From Protaetiibacter intestinalis (GTDB lineage Bacteria > Actinomycetota > Actinomycetes > Actinomycetales > Microbacteriaceae): 64,000 bases of DNA. The stretch lies in the NCBI RefSeq assembly GCF_003627075.1, contig NZ_CP032630.1, forward strand, positions 248,001 to 312,000. Reading direction: 5' to 3'. A model generated the notes under the pieces. The model searched no databases. It worked only from the letters and a program-made list of their open reading frames with translations, and was not told the origin of the DNA. A program made the translations under genes and the position numbers. Below, in pieces: positions 57,754 to 64,000 of the stretch. Positions within the stretch are counted from its first letter, which is position 1. Every line of letters starts with the position of its first letter.

Positions 57754-60441
57754 TCATCCTTCCTCGTCGACGGTTCGGACGGCGCGTGTGGCGCCGGGGA
57801 TGCGGGCGATCGCGGCCGCCGCGAGCACGGCGACGGCGACGACGGCGACGAGCGCCGCGACGACGAGACCGGACGCCGCGAGGCCGAGGCTCACAGCGGG
57901 AGCCGCGGATCCCCCCGTGAAGGTCGTGAGCTCGACGCCCGCCGTCACGAGCGGCACGAGCGCCACGCCGACCACCGCGCCGATGGGCACGGCGAGCAGC
58001 AGCGCGGGTGCGAGCTCCCACACGACGAGCGCGTACTCGCGTCGCGCGGGCGAGCCGAGTGCCCGCAGCAGCGCGAACAGTCGCCCGCGCGCGGGGGCGG
58101 CGAGCGAGAGCGCGAGCAGGGCGCCGAGCACGGTGAGCACCCCGGCCGCGACGACCGCGACGGTGAGCGCCGCGACGAGCGAGCGCACGGCGGGCGCGTC
58201 GACGCGGTCGGCCACGACGTCCTGCGGGGTGCGGGCGGTGCCGATCCCGTCGAACAGCGCGGCGAGCCGCCCCCGCACCTCGGCGGCATCGGCATCCGGC
58301 TCCACACGGGCCACGAAGGCGCTCGGCGTCACCTTGAGCCGCAACTGCTCGGCCGCGTCGAGCGGGATCGCGATCCACGAGTTCGCACGCCCGAAGGGGC
58401 TGTCGTCGGGCACCACCTGGGCGGTCTCGATCGCGGTGCCGGCGAGCTCGATGCCGGCGCCGTCGAGTCGGTCGGCGACGGTGCGCGACACGAGGGCGCG
58501 GATCGGGTCGGTGCCGTCCGGCGGTACCGGCACGCCGTCGGCGGCGGCCGCGCGGAACGCCTCCGGGTCGACCGCGTACACCGTGATGCGCCCGTCGCCG
58601 TCGGGGAACTCCAGCTCGACGTCGTCGTCGTCCGAGACGAGGGCCGAGGCGGCGATCCCCTCGGTCTGGGCGGCGGCGAGGGCCAGTTCGGCGCCGAGGT
58701 ACCGCGCATCCACCCGCACGTCGGCGCCCACCTGGCTGCGGGCCGCGTCACGGATGCCGTCGGTCACGGTCGCGTGCAGGCCCGCGCCCAGCACGGCCAC
58801 CGCGATGCCGGCGATGAGGGCGAGCACGGGCACGGCGCCCGCCGAGGGGTCGCGGCCGGCCCGCGCGGGCCCGAGCAGCGGCACGAGTCCCCGGCGCCGA
58901 CGACCGAGGGCCTCCGCGCCGCGCAGCGCGAGCGGCGTGAGGCGCAGCGCGAGCAGGCAGCCGAGTGCGACGAGCGCGGCGGGCACGACGATCGCGAGCG
59001 GCGAGGTCCCCGAGCGCGCGGAGGCGGGGGTGGTCAGCAGGATCGCGACGAGCCCGCCCGCCACGAGCACGGCGCCCCCCTCCAGGGCGGTGCGCAGCCG
59101 CGACCGGGTGCGTGCCCGGTCGTCGACGCGCATCCGCGTGCGCACGAGCAGGGCACCCGTGAGCGCCGCCGCGACGGCCGCGATCACGACCACCGCGATC
59201 CCCGCGAACACGGCCCCCGGCGCCGGAGCCTCGCCGAGCACGACCGACCCCGCACCGACCCCGAGCACGGAGCCGAGCACGGCCGGCAGCGCCGCGTCGA
59301 CCGCGAGGAACCCGGCCCGCGCCCCGTCGGAGGCGCCGCGCGCCGCCACGAGCGCGAGCAGCGGGCGACGCCGCGTGACGATCGCCCGCACCGCGAGCAC
59401 GAGCACGGCGGCACCCGCGAGCGCGACACCCGACGCCGCGACGCCGAGCAGCGCCGTGAGGGTGCCGAGCAGTGGCAGCGTCTGCGAGATGACACCCGCC
59501 GTCGTGCCGGCCGGGGTGACGGTGACGGGGAAGACCGAGCCGACGTTCATGAGCACGGGCAGCTCGTTGACGGTCGACGAGAAGCGGTGCAGGCCCTCCG
59601 CGGTCCGCTCCGCGGCATCCGCCTGGAGCCGCTCGGGGTGCACCGGGAACCAGAACTCGACGCGCGACGCCGCCGCGAGCTCGGCGACGGAGCCGACGGA
59701 GGCGGCATCCGCGTAGCCGACGCCGATGAAGGTGGGCGGGCGCTCGAAGTTGTCGACCTCGCTCGCCTGCAGGGCGACGGCCGCGTGATCCCACTCGCCG
59801 GCATCCGGATCGCGCGCCTCGAGCAGCCCCACGAGCACGAGCTCGCGCGCGCCCGCGCTGTACTGCACGTTCCGCACCTGCCCGAGCGGCCAGCCGAACT
59901 GCTCGGCGACCGTCTCGGTGAGGGCGATCGGGATGGGCTCGCCCGGCGCGATGGGCCCGGGCAGCGTGCCCTCGACGACCGTCACGAGCCCCGCGAGGGC
60001 GGGGTCGAAGCTCAGGATGAGCTCGGTGTCGGGAGCGCGCGCGCCGTCGACCGGCACGGCCTTCGCACGATCGAGCCGCACCACGGCGCGCGGGTCGCCG
60101 GTGATCGCGGCGACCTCCGGCGGCATGGTCTCGCCGATCGCGGTGAGCCGGTCGAAGGTGGCGCCCCACGCGGACGCCGTCTCCGGGTCGAGCCCGTGGG
60201 TGACGGATCCGGGGCGGGGCGAGATCGAGCCGCGCATCCCGTCGGAGAGGTCGCGCTGCGAGGGGGCGGTGGCGGCGACCGCGGCGCGCAGGGTGTCGTC
60301 GCGCGCATCCCGCGCCCCGCCGATCGCGAAGGTCGCGCCGGCGGCGAGCAGGGCGGAGACGCCGAGCACGACGAGAGCGGCGGCGGAGGTGTGGGCGAGC
60401 GTCGCCGCGAGGGCGCGCAGCGAGGGGGCGGATCGGGTCAC
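57754..60441 (-). CDS. FtsX-like permease, large (895 aa)
   Basis: 895 aa. N-terminal transmembrane helix (about residues 15-35, ALVVLGVSALLAAGATFAIGG), a large extracellular region with Arg/Asp/Glu-rich strands (about 40-390), then three to four helices, a second extracellular region and a final block of helices near the C terminus (AVVAAGVLTVLGALLALSLAAP and AVVGVALVPLVTAGVELTTF). This matches the double FtsX/MacB permease fold. GTG start overlapping the upstream stop (GTGA). It forms one half of the channel used with the two downstream ATPases. Confidence 0.85.
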   Translation of the reverse strand: MTRSAPSLRALAATLAHTSAAALVVLGVSALLAAGATFAIGGARDARDDTLRAAVAATAPSQRDLSDGMRGSISPRPGSVTHGLDPETASAWGATFDRLTAIGETMPPEVAAITGDPRAVVRLDRAKAVPVDGARAPDTELILSFDPALAGLVTVVEGTLPGPIAPGEPIPIALTETVAEQFGWPLGQVRNVQYSAGARELVLVGLLEARDPDAGEWDHAAVALQASEVDNFERPPTFIGVGYADAASVGSVAELAAASRVEFWFPVHPERLQADAAERTAEGLHRFSSTVNELPVLMNVGSVFPVTVTPAGTTAGVISQTLPLLGTLTALLGVAASGVALAGAAVLVLAVRAIVTRRRPLLALVAARGASDGARAGFLAVDAALPAVLGSVLGVGAGSVVLGEAPAPGAVFAGIAVVVIAAVAAALTGALLVRTRMRVDDRARTRSRLRTALEGGAVLVAGGLVAILLTTPASARSGTSPLAIVVPAALVALGCLLALRLTPLALRGAEALGRRRRGLVPLLGPARAGRDPSAGAVPVLALIAGIAVAVLGAGLHATVTDGIRDAARSQVGADVRVDARYLGAELALAAAQTEGIAASALVSDDDDVELEFPDGDGRITVYAVDPEAFRAAAADGVPVPPDGTDPIRALVSRTVADRLDGAGIELAGTAIETAQVVPDDSPFGRANSWIAIPLDAAEQLRLKVTPSAFVARVEPDADAAEVRGRLAALFDGIGTARTPQDVVADRVDAPAVRSLVAALTVAVVAAGVLTVLGALLALSLAAPARGRLFALLRALGSPARREYALVVWELAPALLLAVPIGAVVGVALVPLVTAGVELTTFTGGSAAPAVSLGLAASGLVVAALVAVVAVAVLAAAAIARIPGATRAVRTVDEEG

Positions 60442-62906
60442 CTGCCACCCCCCGGATGCTGCCCGGCGCGGCTCGTGGCGGCACCCGCGAGCAGGGCGAT
60501 CACGACGACGCCGAGCGGCAGCGCGACGGCCGTCAGCAGCAGGGCGGGGTCGACGCCGCCCGCGACGAGCGGGCCGCGCACGGCGAGTCCCGCGGCGAGG
60601 GCGCCGGCACCCGCACCGCCGAGCGCGGCGGCGAGCGCCGTCACGCACAGCTCCACGACGCGGGCGCGGGCCTGGGCGCGCGCCCCGAGGCCGAGCGAAC
60701 GCAACGGCACCAGCTCCTCGCGCCGCAGCCGGGCGAGGGTCGCGGCGGCCGCCGCGAAACCACCCCAGGCGATGACCGTGACGACGAGCGCGGCGAGGGT
60801 CGCCGCACCGCCGCCGACACCTCCGACGGCTGCGGTCGTGAGCGCCGAGGGGACGATGACCGTCGCGGGGCGGACGCTCGCCTCGCGCACGGCCAGGGCC
60901 ACCGCGGTCGGATCGTCGGCGGCGAGCCACACCTCGTCGACGGCGGGCGCGTGCGAGCCCTCCGGCAGCGCCGCGGCGAGCGCGTCGCCGTCGACGAGCA
61001 CGCCCGCCTCGCCCACGGCCGGCAGCGCGGCGATCCGCGCGACGGTCACGGGCAGCGGCTCGCGGGCACCCGTCATGGCCATCGCGACCGTGTCGCCGAT
61101 GCCGACACCGATGCGGCTCGCGAGGGCCGGGGTGAGCACGACGGCGAGCGCCTCGCCCGCGACGGGCGGCGCGGCCGCGGCATCCACCCGCCCGAGCTCC
61201 TGCGACGCCACCAGCAGGCGCGCGGCGACGCGGCCGAAGGAGGCGTTGCCGAGCGCGACGCCCGCGGCGGCGTCGACGCCGTCGAGCTGCGCGTAGTCGG
61301 CCGGGCGCACCGGGTCGCGGTCGACGCCCGTGAAGCGGATGCGCACGTCGCCGCCGCCTCCCGCGCTCACGGCGGCGGCATCCGCCCGGTGCACGGCGGC
61401 CTGGGCGGCCGAGGCGAACACGATCGTGCCGGCCGCGAGCGCCACCACCACGAAGGCCGCGGCGACGGCCCGCGGACGCCGGGCGAGCTGGCGCAGCGGC
61501 AGCACCGGCAGCAGCCCCGGCCGGCGGGCCGCGGCGAGCTCGGCGAGGCGCAGCGCGGGCGCCACGAGCAGCCGCACGAGCAGCACCCCGGCGACGAGCA
61601 CGAGCGCGGGCGCGACGAGGGCGACGGGGGCCGCGGTCGTGCGGTTCGTGCCGGCGAGCAGGGCGAGCGCCGCGAGCACGGCGACGGCGAGCGCGGGGGC
61701 GACCGACTCGGTCTCGGCGACCGGACGGGCGCGGCGGGTGCGCACCCGACGCACCTCGGCGGCATCCGGTCGGGCGGCGAGCGCGAACAGCACGGTGCCG
61801 CCGAGCACGCCGAGGGCGGCCCCGACGAGCACGGTCTCGAGGGCGGGCGGGCCGAAGCCGGCGAGCGCGCACACGCCGACGGCCGCGCCGAGACCCGCGG
61901 CGGTGCCGAGCAGCGCCGTGCCGAGGGCCTCGCGCGCGGCGATGACGGCGGCCCGCGCGGGCGCCAGGCCGCGCGCGGCGAGCAGCCGCGACTCCTCCGC
62001 CCGCAGCTGGGCGAGGGAGCGACCGATGAGGCCCAGCACGATCGCCGCCGCGACGGCCACGATCACGAGCGCGACGCCGCCGAGCACGCGCGCGGTCTGC
62101 ACGGCATCCTGGGCGCGGGCGACGGTGTCGGTGAGCCCTCCCGAGACGGTGACGGCGTAGCTGCCGCCCGAGCCGAGCCGCGAGGCGACGCCGCGCAACC
62201 GGCTCTCGACCGTGCTCAGCGCGGCGAGCGAGGCGACGTCGACGGCGTCGTCGCGCGGCACGATCGTCCAGGCCACCGCGGGCCGCGGTGCCAGCCCGGC
62301 GAGCGCGTCGGGGTGCACCATGACGGGCCCGGCGGCGTCGCCGAGCAGACCGGATGCGATGGCCGTCTCCGAGAACCAGGCCGCGTCGGCCGGATCGTGG
62401 GCGCGCCAGATGCCCGAGATGCGGAACTCGCGGCCCGCCGCGGCGAGGGTGTCGCCGACCGCGACGCCGAGCTCGCGCGCCGCCGCCTCGGAGACGGTCG
62501 CCTCGGTCTCGTCCGTCGGCCAGTCGCCCGCGACGAGTCCCGCGAGGCGGTCGAGGGCGTCCTCGCTGCCGAGCACGACCGGGCGCGCGGTGCCGCCGAC
62601 GAGCGCCGGCACCGGCTCGCTGCGGACGCTGCGCACGATGTCGAGCGGCGCGGAGCCGATCGCCTCCTCGAGCTCCGCGTGGTACTCGAGGCGCTGGGCC
62701 TGGGGATCCGGCGCGAGCGCCGTGTCGACCCGCAGGGCGCCCGCCGTCGGCTCGGCGTCGTGCACGACGGCGGCGACCCCGGCATCCAGGCCGCTCCCGA
62801 GCGCCGTGACGAGGGTCACGATCGCCCCCGCGCCGATCGCGATCACGAGGGCGGCGGCGGCCAGCTGGTCCGCACGCGCGAGCGTGCGGCGCAGCAGTAG
62901 CCTCAT
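60438..62906 (-). CDS. FtsX-like permease, first gene of ABC operon (822 aa)
   Basis: 822 aa beginning MRLLLRRTLARADQLAAAALVIAIGAGAIVTLV, a basic start then a transmembrane helix; a large outer region follows, then clusters of hydrophobic helices (about residues 273-300, 331-377, 408-455 and 695-810) typical of FtsX/MacB-type permeases. The ATG at 62906 begins one base after the 3' end of the tRNA-Arg gene on the same strand, with no separate promoter or Shine-Dalgarno, so the mRNA may start by tRNA processing. The partner permease and two ATPases follow. Confidence 0.83.
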   Translation of the reverse strand: MRLLLRRTLARADQLAAAALVIAIGAGAIVTLVTALGSGLDAGVAAVVHDAEPTAGALRVDTALAPDPQAQRLEYHAELEEAIGSAPLDIVRSVRSEPVPALVGGTARPVVLGSEDALDRLAGLVAGDWPTDETEATVSEAAARELGVAVGDTLAAAGREFRISGIWRAHDPADAAWFSETAIASGLLGDAAGPVMVHPDALAGLAPRPAVAWTIVPRDDAVDVASLAALSTVESRLRGVASRLGSGGSYAVTVSGGLTDTVARAQDAVQTARVLGGVALVIVAVAAAIVLGLIGRSLAQLRAEESRLLAARGLAPARAAVIAAREALGTALLGTAAGLGAAVGVCALAGFGPPALETVLVGAALGVLGGTVLFALAARPDAAEVRRVRTRRARPVAETESVAPALAVAVLAALALLAGTNRTTAAPVALVAPALVLVAGVLLVRLLVAPALRLAELAAARRPGLLPVLPLRQLARRPRAVAAAFVVVALAAGTIVFASAAQAAVHRADAAAVSAGGGGDVRIRFTGVDRDPVRPADYAQLDGVDAAAGVALGNASFGRVAARLLVASQELGRVDAAAAPPVAGEALAVVLTPALASRIGVGIGDTVAMAMTGAREPLPVTVARIAALPAVGEAGVLVDGDALAAALPEGSHAPAVDEVWLAADDPTAVALAVREASVRPATVIVPSALTTAAVGGVGGGAATLAALVVTVIAWGGFAAAAATLARLRREELVPLRSLGLGARAQARARVVELCVTALAAALGGAGAGALAAGLAVRGPLVAGGVDPALLLTAVALPLGVVVIALLAGAATSRAGQHPGGGR

Positions 62907-62907
62907 G

Positions 62908-62980
62908 TGCCCTCGGCAGGAATCGAACCTGCGACCAAGAGATTAGAAGGCTCCTGCTCTATCCGCTGAGCTACGAGGGC
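62908..62980 (-). tRNA. tRNA-Arg (anticodon UCU)
   Basis: 73 nt on the minus strand: acceptor GCCCTCG pairing with CGAGGGC, D-arm GCTC...GAGC, anticodon loop CTTCTAA with UCU reading AGA, T-arm GCAGG-TTCGATT-CCTGC, discriminator A. CCA is not encoded: the bases after the discriminator are C then ATG, the start of the downstream gene. One base pair at the bottom of the anticodon stem is mismatched (C with T), otherwise the cloverleaf is complete. Confidence 0.92.
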
Positions 62981-63029
62981 GGCCTCTCAGGCTATCGCAG
63001 CGGTTCTCGCGAGCCTCCGAAAACACATC

Positions 63030-63061
63030 AGCAAGTTATATAACCTTGATATACACTTGCT
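63030..63061. promoter_or_regulatory. MarR operator upstream of the last regulator
   Basis: TATATAACCTTGATATA (63037-63053) is an A/T-rich dyad in very GC-rich DNA, flanked by AGCAAGT (63030-63036) and its inverse ACTTGCT (63055-63061), giving nested symmetry over 32 bp. Confidence 0.6.
63052..63057 (+). promoter_or_regulatory. -10 box TACACT, leaderless
   Basis: TACACT ends 7 nt before GTG 63065 and lies within the operator. Confidence 0.4.
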
Positions 63062-63064
63062 GCC

Positions 63065-63502
63065 GTGATGCACACCGACATCCTCGAATCCCTGCTCGTC
63101 TCCACCCACCGGCTCACCCGCCTCGCCGCGACGACCACCGGCAGCACGACGCCCGCCGCGCAGTGGCGCACCCTCTCCATCCTCGAGAGCGACGGCCCCA
63201 TGCGCATCGGCGAGCTCGCCGCCGCCAGCCGCGTCACCCAGCCCGGCATGACGCGCCTGCTCGCCACCATGGTCGAGGAGGAGCTCGTCACCCGCATCGC
63301 CGACCGCGACGACTCGCGCGCCTGGCTCATCGTCGTGAGCAAGAAGGGCGCCCAGGCGCTCGCCGCGTGGCGCGCCCAGCTCGCCGAGACGCTCGAACCC
63401 TGGTTCGGCGAGCTCGACGACGCCGACTGGGCCGCGCTCGCCCGCGCCGCCGCCGTGCTCGAGTCGCGCCTCGGTCACGACGCCTCCGCGGTCGCCTCGT
63501 GA
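63065..63502 (+). CDS. MarR-family transcriptional regulator
   Basis: 145 aa from GTG 63065 (144 from ATG 63068). Winged helix: QWRTLSILESDGPMRIGELAAASRVTQPGMTRLLATMVEEELVTRIAD with the recognition helix at about residues 57-70 and the wing DRDDSRAWLIVVSKKG. It overlaps the MFS gene start as GTGA, and its operator covers its own promoter, so it probably represses itself and the efflux gene. Inducing ligands are unknown but would be expected among the MFS substrates. Confidence 0.88.
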   Translation: MMHTDILESLLVSTHRLTRLAATTTGSTTPAAQWRTLSILESDGPMRIGELAAASRVTQPGMTRLLATMVEEELVTRIADRDDSRAWLIVVSKKGAQALAAWRAQLAETLEPWFGELDDADWAALARAAAVLESRLGHDASAVAS

Positions 63503-64000
63503 GCGGGCACGGAGCGGGCTCCGGCATCCTGCGACAGCCGCGCACCGTCTGGGTCGTCGCCTTCGCGAGCGTCATCGCCTTCATGGGCATCGGGCTCGTC
63601 GACCCGATCCTGCCCGCGATCGCCGCCGAACTGGACGCGACCGCGGCCCAGGCCGAGCTGCTCTTCACGAGCTACCTGCTCGTCACGGGTCTCGCGATGC
63701 TCGTGACCGCGTGGGTGTCGAGCCGCATCGGCGCCCGCTGGACCCTGCTCATCGGCCTCGCCCTCATCGTCGTGTTCGCGACGGCCGCCGCGCTGTCGGG
63801 CTCGGTCGAGGCGGTCATCGGCTTCCGCGCCGGCTGGGGCCTCGGCAACGCCCTGTTCATCTCGACGGCGCTCGCCACCATCATCGGCGCGGCCACCGGC
63901 GGCTCGGGCGCGGCCATCGTGCTCTACGAGGCCGCCCTCGGCATCGGCATCGCGGTGGGGCCGCTGCTCGGCGGGCTGCTCGGCAGCATCTCGTGGCGCG
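63499..64000 (+). CDS. MFS transporter, N-terminal part (cut by the window edge)
   Basis: The first 167 residues from GTG 63499, open to the right edge. Transmembrane helix 1 is VWVVAFASVIAFMGIGLVDPILPAIAAEL, then helix 2 with the loop LVTAWVSSRIGARW resembling the MFS A-motif, and helices 3-5 follow. GTG overlaps the MarR stop. A regulator-coupled MFS protein of this form usually exports drugs or antibiotics, but the substrate cannot be told. Confidence 0.87.
   Translation, partial: MSGHGAGSGILRQPRTVWVVAFASVIAFMGIGLVDPILPAIAAELDATAAQAELLFTSYLLVTGLAMLVTAWVSSRIGARWTLLIGLALIVVFATAAALSGSVEAVIGFRAGWGLGNALFISTALATIIGAATGGSGAAIVLYEAALGIGIAVGPLLGGLLGSISWR

Noticed and set aside
57445..62900. Very long open frames on the + strand opposite the ABC permeases
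   Set aside because: Antisense shadows of GC-rich codons; residue composition (Arg, Gly, His, Asp runs) is not protein-like and the minus strand explains the region.

Overview
The window is 64 kb of high-GC, gene-dense DNA from an actinobacterium, most likely a member of the Microbacteriaceae. That placement is inferred from the very high GC, the strong GAC/GCC/CTC codon preference broken by GGATGC/GCATCC hexamers, the many GTG starts, the many apparently leaderless genes (a TANNNT -10 box 6-9 nt before the start codon), and the gene content (cydA-cydB-fused cydDC, DevR/DevS-like pair, DUF2510 proteins). No database was searched, so the family assignment rests on recognition only.

Layout. 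1-3.3 kb: the tail of a membrane protein, a 59-aa DUF2510 protein and an 869-aa LuxR-type ATP-binding regulator. 3.3-7.8 kb (minus strand): a three-gene operon of exported proteins of unknown function. 7.9-9.9 kb: a two-component system. 9.9-16.0 kb: the cytochrome bd operon cydA-cydB-cydDC. 16.0-17.5 kb: a divergent MarR regulator and oxidoreductase with two operators. 17.5-24.5 kb: pta-ackA, a tandem universal stress protein, a DevS/DevR-like haem-GAF kinase and regulator, and dps. An identical 16-bp DevR-like box (GGGCCCAAGGTCCCGC) lies upstream of cydA and between usp and devS, which ties respiration under low oxygen, stress protein and sensor into one proposed regulon. 24.8-35.4 kb: an amidohydrolase, a PaiB-like FMN protein, then a tightly overlapping flavin-monooxygenase operon (NtaA/DszA-type monooxygenase, two SfnB/DszC-like acyl-CoA-dehydrogenase-fold flavoproteins, aldo/keto reductase). 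That operon is divergent from a sugar-type (CUT1) ABC importer without its own ATPase, and the intergenic region carries repeated operator-like half-sites. It looks like an organosulfur or similar scavenging unit with unknown substrate.

35.4-47.1 kb is mostly housekeeping: Nei-type glycosylase, RpiB, PepN, MscS channel coupled to a truncated haemoglobin, FAD dehydrogenase and TesB. It also contains a compact DUF2510 protein / MglA-like GTPase / roadblock module with overlapping genes. 47.1-50.2 kb has a small membrane protein, a RidA fragment, a hot-dog thioesterase and the ABC-F factor EttA. Directly upstream of ettA, 50.2-52.3 kb, is a lower-GC segment flanked by a 15-bp perfect direct repeat that copies the ettA promoter; the far copy also recreates an ettA-like start (Met-Ala-Glu-Tyr). 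It carries a 479-aa orphan protein with a nuclease-like D...EVK motif and an 82-aa protein, and is the best candidate here for an undescribed mobile or defence unit.

52.3-64 kb: a lipoprotein, an SSB paralogue, MsrA, a second aldo/keto reductase, a four-gene FtsX-type ABC export operon whose first ATG begins 1 nt after a tRNA-Arg(UCU), a MarR regulator with a palindromic operator, and the start of an MFS transporter cut by the window edge. Several intergenic regions carry long, nearly perfect inverted repeats that often include the stop codons of the flanking genes and probably serve as bidirectional terminators.
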